Shown here in pieces: positions 45,891-56,985 of a DNA stretch of 64,000 nt. Each line of letters begins with the position of its first letter. Positions within the stretch are counted from its first letter, which is position 1. A program made the position numbers and the translations under genes. The stretch spans positions 450,289 through 514,288 of the forward strand of contig JAANYP010001197.1 in assembly GCA_020465985.1 (NCBI GenBank), in the 5' to 3' direction. The stretch is from Centrapalus pauciflorus (Eukaryota > Streptophyta > Magnoliopsida > Asterales > Asteraceae). The notes under the pieces are model-generated. The model saw nothing but the letters and a program-made list of their open reading frames with translations. It made no database searches and was not told the origin of the DNA.

Positions 45891-45915
<25 letters not shown>
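45890..45915. repeat. (TA)n microsatellite
   Basis: About 12 TA units. Confidence 0.9.
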
Positions 45916-45921
<6 letters not shown>

Positions 45922-45979
45922 TTCAAAAAAAATGTTAAAAAAGTAGTTACACGTATATTAAAAAGATACATAAATAATA

Positions 45980-46306
45980 GGGCAAATTACCAAGAAAGGT
46001 AATATAAAATCCAAAAATTGTCAATAAAGGTAATGTAAAATTTTTTAGGCCAAGAAAGATAACATAAAATTCAAATTTGACAAAAAAAGGTATTGATGAC
46101 AAATTAAGAAGGTAAATTTTTAATTTTATGCTCCCTTTTTTGGTAAGCGAATAATATTTTATTATCTTTCTTGGCCTAAAATTTGAATTTCATATTCTTT
46201 CTCGGGCAAAATATAATTTTATATTACCTTTCTTGGTAAAAAAAAAATTACATTACCTTTATTGGCAATTTTTGAATTTTGTATTACCTTTCTTGGTAAT
46301 TTACCC
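45980..46306. mobile_element. Mutator-like MITE
   Basis: Inverted ends of about 60 bp, starting GGGCAAATTACCAAGAAAGG and mirrored at the right by CTTTCTTGGTAATTTACCC with few differences. The flanking 9-mers TAAATAATA and TAATTAATA agree at 8 of 9 positions, the duplication length of Mutator-like elements. No coding capacity. Confidence 0.8.
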
Positions 46307-47672
46307 TAATTAATATGTATGACAAATAGTTTTTTTTGTATTTTTATAATAACTAGTATTTAATTCATTTAATTTTAAGTTTATATATGTTTTATATAAA
46401 AAAATTATTTTTTAAAAATTATCGAACTTCGTTCGCGAAGGCACCGGACTTTTGACGGGCCAGCCCTTTTTTATGCGCAGTTTTCCCAAAAAAGCTTTGC
46501 TCCTCTGGGTGCTAGGCGCTTCCGTGGTTCGCGAGAAGGAAAAAGGACTCATCCTTAGTTGCATCTGGTGCGAGATGATAAAGAGAGAGCTTCGTCTATC
46601 GATGAACAACGGATTGAAACGTAAAACGTGGTTTCATGAACAGTATTACAAAATAATGGTTGAATATAAACAATAGCAACTTTCTTTTTTCAAATTTATA
46701 TAACATTAAACTTTTAATTTTTTAATGATTATAACAATTTATGACTGGTTACCCTTAAGGTCATAGGTTATTTATTATAAACGTTAATATTAAAAGATTA
46801 ATCATCTAATGTTTACGAAAATAAATTTTTTTGCTAGTTAAAAACACGACACATAATTTCTAGTTTATATGTTTAATCCAATAATTTGTGTTTAATGATG
46901 AAAAAAGAAAACAAAAATAAAAAGTGTGTCCTGACGCACTGCTTTTCTACTTTTGTACAGGCAAAGTCTGTTATGTTCTTTCAAAAAAAGAGCCGTACAA
47001 CATGGGATCAACAGAAGTCACATGGGCGTTCTACATGACGCCAATTGCCCTTTTCATCCTGTTTCAAATGTTCACAACTAACGTTAATCAAGGGTCTTAC
47101 GCCGTGTCATGGATTTCATGGGCATTGTGCAAAAATCACAAAGAGACTCTTTGATTACAAAAATTTCAAAACATTTATACAAAATAGAAAATAGTCAAAC
47201 ACAACTTAACTTTATTCCAACTCTCAACCGATGAACCACATAGTAATTTTCCATTTCCAAGTAACAACGGTCAACGGCTATGCAAATAAAATTAAAAAAC
47301 AAAAAAAACACAGTTTGAATACCTACAACTCAATGTGATAATTATAATAGTCGCTTCCTCTCCGCAATTGCAATTCCAAGGGCAAAGACAAAAGAGAATT
47401 TGGGCTTCTAAAATCTAAACTAAATAAATCAATCAGATTTTTTTTGAGGGCCCAAAAGAATGAGGGCCCTGTGCAAAAGCCCACATTGAACATGTCAAGG
47501 GTCGGGCCTGCTCACTCTTTTTTATAATATTTTCTGGTGAGTCTCTCTTTGTTCTGTATTTTTTATTAAATCAAGAAATAATAAAATGATTCAATAAATT
47601 TGTTCTTTAATACAATATTTTTCACACTTATCACAAATATTTAACTTTTCATTTGATCATAATCTATACACG
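46307..47672. other. unassigned DNA, no convincing gene
   Basis: 46400-46680 and 46920-47160 are less AT-rich than their surroundings and hold open frames of 65-76 codons (46452-46676 and 46924-47154, the latter with a hydrophobic stretch WAFYMTPIALFILFQMF). I recognise neither. Possible fragments of captured or unique host sequence. The rest is AT-rich. Confidence 0.4.
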
Positions 47673-47682
47673 CATATATATG

Positions 47683-47744
<62 letters not shown>
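47673..47744. repeat. (TA)n microsatellite with TATG units
   Basis: About 30 TA units after ACGCATATATATGTATG. Confidence 0.95.
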
Positions 47745-48155
<411 letters not shown>

Positions 48156-48516
48156 CAGGTTCATTAGCGTACCTATGAGATTCCAGCGTACCCAGCGTAC
48201 CTTAATAGACATGTATAAGACAACATTATAAGACTTTTTTTTCAAAAGGAGCAACATCATAAATCTTGTGAATGGTAAAAAAGATCATTTCACATGGTGT
48301 GAAATGACCATTCACATAGATTATCATTCACATAAATATGCATTGAGCATTCACATAATTTTTAAGGACACAGAAAGTGTGAATCTATGTGAAATTCATA
48401 TATCATGTGTATAACATTAAATTAAACATGGTTATGTGAAAAAAATTTAAAAAAAAGTTTTTTAAGGTTGGTACCTTCGGGTGCACTTGATTTCGAGAGG
48501 TACTTATTTGAACCTG
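48156..48516. mobile_element. microsatellite-bounded MITE-like element (CAGGTTCA family)
   Basis: Ends CAGGTTCATTAGCGTACC and, inverted, CAGGTTCAAATAAGTACC. The interior has ATGACCATTCACATAGATTA and the ATATCATGTGTATAACATTAA block shared with 12915-13272 and 53090-53311. Confidence 0.75.
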
Positions 48517-48520
48517 ACTC

Positions 48521-48533
48521 TATATATATATAT
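48521..48533. repeat. short (TA)n
   Basis: Six TA units separate two adjacent elements. Confidence 0.85.
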
Positions 48534-48855
48534 GCAGCGCACCAGAAGGTATCACATTTAAAAAAAAAATTTAGTTTTTTTTTCATAAACATGTTTTAGT
48601 TAACATTATGAAAATAATATGTAAATTTCACATCTCCTAGTTCCTAAAAATGATGTGAACGCACACTTACATAAATTTGAGTATATGTGAATGTGCATTT
48701 ATGTGATTTATGCACTTAGAGTGTTCGAATTTGCGTGAAATTTATATATCATCTGTGTAATGTTAATTAAAACATGTTTATGAAAAAAATTTCAAAAAAA
48801 AATAATTTAAAAGTGGTACCTTCGTGTGCGTTGTGTAATAGATGGTTTCATGTGA
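48534..48855. mobile_element. microsatellite-bounded MITE-like element (GCAGCGCACC family)
   Basis: The left end GCGCACCAGAAGGTATCACA is matched at the right by TGGTACCTTCGTGTGCGT inverted. (TA)n is on the left and (CA)n on the right. A diverged relative is at 53335-53671. Confidence 0.7.
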
Positions 48856-48873
48856 ACACACACACACACACCA

Positions 48874-48968
<95 letters not shown>

Positions 48969-48980
48969 CACATATGATAA
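48856..48980. repeat. (CA)n(TA)n microsatellite
   Basis: About 29 CA units, one CCACCA interruption, then about 30 TA units with TGTA interruptions. Confidence 0.95.
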
Positions 48981-49311
<331 letters not shown>

Positions 49312-49315
49312 TTTG

Positions 49316-51071
49316 TAACACCTTACATACTTTTTCACAAATAACATTTTGATATAAACACCTCATTAAATTCAATGGGATACACTACCAATCCACAAGT
49401 CCAAAAGTTTACATAACAAACATGATTCTCATAATTTTTAATTAAACTTCAGTACTACACCCAAATGTAATTTCGTAAGGTTAAATGACTAATACGTACC
49501 CAAAATAAAGTTTGACCAGCTCCTTTATGGAGTACTTACCAACAACAAAATACATTCTTTACTTCTTACTCTCCAAATCACACTTATGTTTATTTGATGA
49601 TTCAGCCACCTTCTTTCCCTTGTCTAATCCTAAGAAAATAATTTCAACTAAAACAATAAGCTACTAGAGCTTAGTGATTTCCCAAAAATTGTTAGAAACT
49701 CTAAGTATGCCAATTAATAAGGTAAATACATGTAAATTTGCAACAATTTAAGTAATTACTTGTTTACAAAACACACAAGGATCACGCCTCAGCCTCCATT
49801 CAAGGAGACTCAGCCCACAAGAGTTCATATTTTGACCTCACCTCGGCCCCCACTTAAGGGGACTCAGTCCACATGGTCACAAGTTGGCCTCACATCGACT
49901 CTCATTTAAGGGAACTCGGTCCACATGGCCCACATCTCAAATTGTGATCACAATTTCTCATTTGTCGGGCGACCCAGAACTCTCGCCACGAAGTCGAGAG
50001 AATCTTCATTGTCCTTCCTCAATCCACAATCGAATCCACATTCACATAATTAAATTATTCCATCCATTCACATATGATAAACAATGTGTATTAATGATGA
50101 AAATAGAAGCACATCGTCATTACATGAGTAGATAAACAATTAAAGGGTATTCACAATAATAAGCGACAATCCAATTTCCGATCTCAAATGATACTAAGTA
50201 AAGTCCTTAAATCTCATTTATGATCCAACATATCCATTAGAACCTGTAACATAATGATATAGTGCTTCTATAAGCAATCCGCCATGATATATCTGATGAA
50301 ATCTCATCAAAACGATATTAAACGAAGGGTTTGATAAACCCATTTATAATCTCTCATATTCAATGAAATTCTTTTATAGAAAGATGAAGGACTGAAATAC
50401 GAAGCCATTAAAAAAACGACGCTAAAAACAGAGTTAAAATGAGCTCAAACGAAGCAAAAAACAGTGCAGGTATGTAACCAGCCATGTTTGACTCTCCGAG
50501 TCACCAAAACGACTCGCCGAGTCGACCCAAAAATGCATCAGATCAATTATCAGAACCATTTGACTCACCGAGTCAACACCTCGACTCATCGAGTCAACAC
50601 TTTCATGTCCCTTTTAGTCCAAATATCATCATTTTTACCCAAAAACTCAATCGTAACTTTGATACACATTGTAAAAATAATTTGTACACTTATAAACACC
50701 ATTTATAACTATTCTTTCAATCAAATAACACCAAATCATATAAAATCAAAGCTAGGGTTCATATGAACCTAAAAACCATTCCAAATCACAAACATGCATA
50801 CCTTTGCTTTGATTCTCTTCAAATCCTAGACCTCAAAGTATCAAATTAGCTTCTAAAATGATTACATCAGTTACAAACACAAATTTTGCCAATATTTCAA
50901 CTTGAAATCTAATGGGGGTATGAACCCTAACTCAAATCTTCATAAAACACCAAACTTACCTTGAAATTGACCTTGCAACTATTGATTATCATCACACACC
51001 ATTATCTTCATTAAATGCAAGGAGAATCCAACTTCAATTTGATTTCTTTTGCCAATTTTGAATGAGGGCTT
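49316..51071 (-). mobile_element. gypsy-type LTR fragment with CCGAGTC motifs
   Basis: TGTAACACC at 49316, read as a minus-strand LTR terminus, is followed by three tandem-like blocks of CCTC(A/G)GCCTCCATTCAAGGAGACTC type (49790-49925) and palindromic GACTCGCCGAGTC motifs (50490-50610). The arrangement is like other gypsy LTRs of Asteraceae. The other terminus was not found; the sequence gives way to the MULE remnant near 51072. Non-coding. Confidence 0.55.
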
Positions 51072-51092
51072 AAGGAACCGTATGTGTGTGGC

Positions 51093-51863
51093 TTAAGGAA
51101 CCAGTTTAGTGTAATCTTTTTCCTGACACATCTTATTATCAGACCTATCAAACCTTAGTTCATATCCATTAGCCACTGAATAGTTCACACACATGTGCTT
51201 TAGTTGACTAGGATTAGAGAACTTTTCTCCTAGAATGGGCTTCATTAAATTCCACTTTTTCCATGGATCATGACTTGGGTAAACTACTCCTTTTAAAGTG
51301 TGTTCATCATTTTTAATAACCTCTTCCCCATTATCTTCATCCCTACCGTCCACATCTTCATTTTTACCCACACCCAACTTATGAAAATCACATAGATCGT
51401 TAAGGAATGCATCGTCAATGATCTTGTTAAAATTAGAGACTTCATCATCCATTTCTAAATCTACTGACCCTATATCGATGATTCCTCACTGTCAGTATCA
51501 CTAGCAACATAACTTAGGTCATCACTGTCGTCATCACTATGATCTTCATTATGTTCACTCTCATTACTCTTTGTCACTGTCTGAATCTTCATCAATAAAA
51601 TCACTAAAGGACTCAGGGTCCTCTCCTAGATATTGGGTCATATCATCATGTAAATGATCAATGAATTACTCCATTTTACATCCATTTCTAAGGGCATGTT
51701 GCACAAACCGTTTAACATCACAAGCAATTAACCTTAAACCATTAGACATTTCTCTCCCAGGAACAACATAGTAAATGATAATGCAAGAAGAGTTCAAATG
51801 ATCTAATGTTATACGAATGAACTTGACTAACTTATTATAATCCATACCATGAAAGTCCACAGC
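51093..51863 (-). pseudogene. MuDR-type transposase, plant N-terminal domain
   Basis: 51666-51863 reads DFHGMDYNKLVKFIRITLDH, IIIYYVVPGREMSNGLRLIA and QHALRNGCKME*, with a stop at 51666-51668. After acidic, stop-ridden sequence, 51093-51452 reads DEVSNFNKIIDDAFLNDLCD, PSHDPWKKWNLMKPILGEKF and LKHMCVNYSVANGYELRF. The last block is the plant MuDR DNA-binding domain that precedes the DDE catalytic core. It ends in a stop at 51093-51095 and the core is missing. Confidence 0.8.
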
Positions 51864-52449
51864 TAGAGGTGTTCATAAAAATCCGAATTTGAGCATCCGA
51901 AATAAAAATCTGAAAATCTGACCCGAAACTATCCGAAATTTCAGATATCTGGATTTCCGGATATCTGAAATTTCGGATTCGGATAGTAAAATTCCATATT
52001 TTCAGATTTTCGGATAATCCGATATCCGAAAATCCAAAAAGAATATTTTTTTGAAATTTTTATATCTTTAATATCATTGTTTACATGATATTGTGTGTTT
52101 ATTATTATTCTAATGTATATTTTTGAGTTTTATCTTGATATTGAAGATTTATTAACTCATATTTTATATATTTTAGTTATTTAATATTTTTTTAGTCGTT
52201 TTGAGTAAAATAATTCCGGATGCATTTAGTTTGTGATATATTTATTTTTAATATCTATTTGGATATATGAACTTGTATTTTAGATATTTAAATATTTGAT
52301 TTAATTTTTAAAAAAATTAAAAAATATGAATTTTCGAATATTCGGATAATCCGGTATCCAAATCCAAAATTTCGGATATCTGAAATTTCTGATTCGGATA
52401 GCAAAATCCACTATTCGAAATTTCGGATATCCGATTTTGAACAACCCTA
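51864..52449. mobile_element. hAT MITE
   Basis: Ends TAGAGGTGTTCA and, inverted, TAGGGTTGTTCA. The flanking 8-mers are identical: TCCACAGC at 51856-51863 and 52450-52457. The 8-bp duplication and TAG(G/A)GGTGTTCA-like ends are hAT hallmarks. The 586-bp interior consists largely of self-complementary ATCCGAAATTTCGGAT-type words near both ends and AT-rich DNA between. It sits inside the MULE coding sequence. Confidence 0.93.
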
Positions 52450-52457
52450 TCCACAGC

Positions 52458-52598
52458 TTCTACAGAATTCAAGTCACTATATGCATAATACAGTGGCTTA
52501 AAGTTAAACAGATCATTGTGGTTTATGTTTAGCGTTATAAGCTTGGAAGATGAAGCCATCATGTACCAAAAATTTGGAGACAACAATCTTTTTAACAA
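52458..52598 (-). pseudogene. MULE transposase start
   Basis: On the minus strand, MASSSKLITLNINHNDLFNF begins at 52560; an upstream Met at 52598 gives an extra MLKRLLSPNFWYM. It continues through YYAYSDLNSVEAVD until the hAT MITE interrupts it at 52457; the sequence resumes at 51863. The MASSSK start fits the family better. Confidence 0.7.
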
Positions 52599-52600
52599 CT

Positions 52601-53089
52601 ACATATAGGGTTTGTTTGAATCAAAATTCCCAAATACTAAGGTTATAAACCAAAATCAACAACTAGGTATCCACATTTGAAATTTAACGGTACCTTTGTA
52701 ATCAAAGTGAACGATGAAGAGCTTGATTCTGTGTTTTCTTCACTTTGTTTCCATTCTTCAGCGCTTCGTTCTTCAGTTCCACATGCAAGACTTTAGTGGG
52801 AATGAAAAGCCTTTATCCTGCCAATCACTTATATATCCCATTAAATAATTATTGTTTTGGGTAATTAACTTTGTAAAGAAATTCTAGCCGGTTCCATTAT
52901 ACTAGGGTTATTAACCTACTTCCACATCATATAAAAGCGTACTTGCTTAACCGGTTACCAGTCATTCATATTTACCTACTTTTGAATAAGACAAGGCGCT
53001 TTTAGTGATTTATTCGTTTGGATAAAATCTTGATGGTTAAACCGAAAAAAGAGCAAAGTTGCAATGGTTTTATCGATAATAACCCAAAA
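52601..53089. other. possible MULE 5' flank, no gene
   Basis: Non-coding. Probably the promoter side of the MULE gene, but no inverted end was recognised. Confidence 0.4.
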
Positions 53090-53311
53090 AAATTATGTTA
53101 TTTATCATTTACTTGGATGACCATTCAAATAAATATACATGATCATTCATATAATTTCTAAGGACGTAGACTTGGTGAATGTATATGAAATTCACATATC
53201 ATGTGTGTAATGTTAATTTAAACATGATTGTGAATTTTTTTTAAAAAAAAGTGTTTTTTAATAACGGTACTTTCAGGTGCATTCGATTTTGAGTAATATT
53301 TTTTTTGAACA
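53090..53311. mobile_element. partial microsatellite-bounded element (GGTTCAAAA family)
   Basis: The right-hand half matches 13081-13272 and 48290-48516: ATGACCATTCAAATAAATAT, ATATCATGTGTGTAATGTTA and CAGGTGCATTCGATTTTGAG, ending TTGAACATG next to a (GT)n(TATG)n tract. The left half is missing. Confidence 0.6.
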
Positions 53312-53334
53312 TGTGTGTGTGTATGTATGTATGT
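53312..53334. repeat. (GT)n(GTAT)n microsatellite
   Basis: Short tract between two elements. Confidence 0.9.
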
Positions 53335-53671
53335 AGGTTCAACTTAATACCACTTATTATGCAGCGCCATCAGAATATATCGCTCTTTAAAATTGTTTTT
53401 CGAATTTTATTATAAACATGTGTTAATTAACATAACAAAGATGGTATATAAATTTCATGCACATTCACACATTCTACACGCATGAAATCATAAATCACAT
53501 AAATGTATGTTCGCATATAAGCAAATTTATGTCTACGTTCACATCATTTTTAAAGAGTTAGGAATTGTGAATGTATGTGAAATTTACAAATCATTTTTAT
53601 AATGTTAATGAAACATGTTTATGAAAAAAAAATTTATAAAGGCTTTTTTTTAATGATACTCTCTTGAACCA
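53335..53671. mobile_element. microsatellite-bounded MITE-like element
   Basis: Left end AGGTTCAACTTAATACC; right end inverted ATGGTTCAAGAGAGTATC. The interior (TATGCAGCGCCATCAGAATA, AATTTCATGCACATTCACAC) is related to 48534-48855. Confidence 0.65.
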
Positions 53672-53700
53672 TATTACACACATACACACACAAACACACT
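53672..53700. repeat. (CA)n microsatellite
   Basis: Imperfect CACA/CATA tract. Confidence 0.85.
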
Positions 53701-54135
53701 TAAGTTCCATTAACATTAGAGTGGAATCCTGGATTCCTAACTAAATGTATTGTTCATTACGATAAAATGTTGTTTTTCATGTAAAACTACAATATACACA
53801 TGCTCAAAGTATATTATGATTGATAAGTTCACATAATTTGAATATCATTACTGTGAAAAGACTCTATTTCAAGTAAAAGTATAAATACATATGTTCAAAA
53901 GTGTATTACCAGTTCATATCATTTGAACGTGTGCATATGTTCAAATTCTACACTTTTGCATGAAATAGACATATTTTTATCGTAGTGAACCTCAAATGAT
54001 GTAAAACGGTTAATCATAATCTACTTTTGAACATGTGTATATTGCACTTTTACATGAAATAGAATATTTTATCATAACGAACGTGTACATTTAATATAAA
54101 ACTCCAGAACTCCACTCTAATATAAGACTCCACGG

Positions 54136-54137
<2 letters not shown>
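53701..54137. mobile_element. microsatellite-bounded TIR element, 437 bp
   Basis: The left end (ACATTAGAGTGGAATCC, then GTTCATTACGATAAAATGTT) is mirrored at the right (TATTTTATCATAACGAACG, then ACTCCACTCTAATATAAGAC). (CA)n is on the left and (TA)n on the right, the reverse arrangement to its relative at 26535-26974. Confidence 0.8.
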
Positions 54138-54213
<76 letters not shown>

Positions 54214-54235
54214 GTGTGTGTGTGTGGGGGGGGGG
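54138..54235. repeat. (TA)n(TG)n and G-run
   Basis: About 37 TA units, seven TG units, then a run of about ten G. Confidence 0.95.
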
Positions 54236-55385
54236 TTCAATGGAAAACCAACATGTATCGAAAAACTTTGGAAAACATCCATGCATCACAAGAACCTTCG
54301 ACGCATCATAAGGGATCATTATAAGAATTTTTGGAATAGCCTAATTATATTTATTCAAATAATTAAAATATGATCATATTAAAATTGGCAATCCCTATAA
54401 TCACTCAAATCACAATATTGTAGGAGATTCACATTCAAATCCGTTCCATAATATGACAAAAAGAACATTAAAAAAACTTGTATCTCCATTGGTAACCGCC
54501 GACCACCATGCAACACCGACCACCAATTGTCGGCCGACCAACATCGACCACTGACCACCATGCAACCGCGGACCGCCAAACATTATGCTTCATCAACCGT
54601 CAAACACTATCTAACATCAAGAGCCGAACACTATGCAACATCAACGCCAAGGAAGCCACGCCACAACCTTCGATTCACTCACTCTCATCAAGCCCGCCAG
54701 CACCATTGTCGAGCCTCCATCGTCAATCTCGTTCATTAGCACCACCACACCACCTTTCACTCCTCGTCGAACCACCCAAGAATAAACTAACATAATGTTT
54801 CCGATGCAGTGTTGTTTTAAAGGTTAAATATGATGATTTCTAATGCATCGTCGTTTAGAATATGTAGATGATTGTTTTGGTTAATATGAAAATGATGATG
54901 CATCGTCGTTAAAGGTTAGTGTTTTCTAAATTCTGTGACATTGATTTCTTATTGAATTTTAGTGTGTTGTTTGTGTTTTTGATGCATCATCATTTTAGAA
55001 TATGAAGATGGTGATTTTTGTTGCATCGTCGTTGTAGATGATGATTTTGTTGAGATGAAGATGATGATTTCTGATGAAGACGAAGTTCTCTTAAGATGAA
55101 GATGACGATTTTTATTAAGCTGAAGATCATGATCTTTGATGCATCTTCATTTTGTAATTTTTAAATTTGGATGTATATGGTTACAAATTTAGATGTATAA
55201 ATTATGGAATTTTTAAATATGGATATAAAAGATGCTGAAATTTCAAATTTAGAAAAAAAATCATATACCCAAAATACCCCTATGCACGTATTTCTAAGTG
55301 CATCGTGATGCATTAATCTAAGAGCACATATGCATCTAATTTAAGGGCCACAGTTGGTTTTCCAATGTTTTCCGATACATGAATG
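54236..55385. mobile_element. microsatellite-bounded TIR element, 1.15 kb
   Basis: The left end GGAAAACCAACATGTATCG is mirrored at the right by CGATACATGAATGG preceded by GTTGGTTTTCCAATG. The interior has GACCACCATGCAAC minisatellite words (54500-54570) and many GATGATTT/GATGCATC words (54800-55150). No credible gene. Confidence 0.7.
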
Positions 55386-55607
55386 GTTTCAATGGAGAAC
55401 CTTCATGCATCGAAGAACATCAAGAAACCTACATGCACCACCACAAATGATCACAAGTCCTGCGTGATGCATCATTATTTCCACGTGATGCATCAAATTC
55501 CTGTGTGATGTATCGATTTCCACGTAATGCATTGCGATTTTCAAGCGATGCATTGTGGTTCTCCTAGGTTATTCGATGCATTGATATTCTCCATTGGACC
55601 CACCCCT
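55386..55607. mobile_element. microsatellite-bounded element, ATGCATC family
   Basis: Left AATGGAGAACCTTCATGCAT and, inverted from the right, CCAATGGAGAATATCAATGC. The interior is made of repeated GTGATGCATC/ACGTGATGCATCAAATTCC units. Lies back to back with the preceding element and close to 47745-48050 in sequence. Confidence 0.7.
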
Positions 55608-55608
55608 A

Positions 55609-55613
55609 TACAT

Positions 55614-55644
<31 letters not shown>

Positions 55645-55645
55645 T
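55609..55645. repeat. (CATA)n(CA)n microsatellite
   Basis: Five CATA units then seven CA units. Confidence 0.9.
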
Positions 55646-56691
55646 AGAGGTTTAATTGAGAACTTTTATGCACCGAGAAACCTCTAGGAACATTTATGCA
55701 CCGTAAATCTACCAAGGGTGCATTAAGGGTAGTTATGGAATAATTTACTTTAATTTTTTAAAACTATTTAAAAGATAATTAGGAGTTAAATATGGAAGGA
55801 AAATCACCACATTAACTATATTCATACATTCCACATATTCTCCCCCTTTCTCTCCCTCCCTTCCTCTCCCCCTCTTCTCTCTCTCGATGATCACTACCAT
55901 CGGCCATTGGACCACCGTCGTTGCACCATCGCCGTACCACCGTCGTCTCCCTCTCTCGACCGCTGCATCACCATCCTCCCCACCGGCCATCTCCTTCTCT
56001 CGTCCAGCACACCGCCAACAACCACCACATTTTTTAATGAATGATGAAAGCTTGAATAATGACACACGATAATGAGATGCATATTTGAAGGTATGAATAT
56101 TTGAAGAAACGATAAACGATTCATGTTTGAATGAACGATGTATCATGATGCACGTTGAAGGTTTTTGGATGAACATGTCGTTGTTGCATCACGTTAGTTT
56201 AAGTTTTTTGGAAGTTGTTGGATCACGTTAGATTAATAATTTTGGATAAATGTGTTATTGCATCACGTTATATTAAGGTTTTTAGATAAACACATTTGAT
56301 GCATCACGAAAGATGAGTATGAAGATGATGAACACGAAGATAATGAATGAAGATGATGAACACGAAGATAATGAATGAAGATGATGAACACGAAGGATGA
56401 ACAACAATGATGTATCAAAATCTTCATCATTTTATTTGAATTTGTTTTATTATTTTTAATTTTGGAAGTGTAGTAATTGAATTTGTTTAATGCAATATAC
56501 AATTAATATAAAATTAAAATTAAATAAACTTGATTTTTTTTCCTAAACTATCCTTCATTGGATGCATATGATATGTTGCATCACAAGACGCATCAGGTAT
56601 GATGCATCACAAGATCGACTTGATCCAACTTAACTGCTATAAAATGGTTCCTCGGTACCTGGCGATACATAAAAAATCTCAATTGAACCTG
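55646..56691. mobile_element. microsatellite-bounded TIR element, 1.05 kb
   Basis: Left end AGAGGTTTAATTGAGAACTT and ATGCACCGAGAAACC; right end inverted ACAGGTTCAATTGAGATTTT and ATGTATCGCCAGGTACCGAG. The interior has a GC-rich stretch (55880-56030, CACCGTCG and GGCCATCTCC) and a GATGATGAACACGAAGA minisatellite (56325-56400). No credible gene. Confidence 0.75.
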
Positions 56692-56835
56692 TCTCTCTCT
56701 CTCTCACATACACACACACACATATATATGTATATATGTATGTATGTGTGTGTGTGTGTGTATATATGTATCATGCATGTGTGTGTACCTCGCGATACAT
56801 AAAAAATCTCAATTGAACCTGTCTCTCTCTCACAC

Positions 56836-56899
<64 letters not shown>

Positions 56900-56901
56900 T
56901 G

Positions 56902-56984
<83 letters not shown>
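56692..56984. repeat. compound (TC)n(CA)n(TATG)n(TA)n tract with duplicated element end
   Basis: Two compound microsatellites flank a 36-bp second copy (56785-56820) of the right end of the preceding element (56655-56690), with one mismatch. Long (TA)n at 56857-56894 and 56913-56982. Confidence 0.9.

Positions 56985-56985
<1 letters not shown>

Larger units (their letters stand above)
51072..52600 (-). mobile_element. MULE transposase gene remnant (N-terminal)
   Basis: Minus-strand N-terminal part of a plant MuDR-type transposase gene, truncated at its 3' side against an LTR fragment and split by a hAT MITE. Catalytic and zinc-finger domains are absent, and no terminal inverted repeat was recognised. 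Confidence 0.75.

Noticed and set aside
50464..50766. 100-codon frame with His/Asn-rich composition
   Set aside because: Lies in an LTR fragment over the GACTC..GAGTC motif array, with no recognisable domain.
54508..54795. 95-codon frame rich in His, Pro and Thr
   Set aside because: It covers GACCACCATGCAAC minisatellite words within a microsatellite-bounded element, with no domain.
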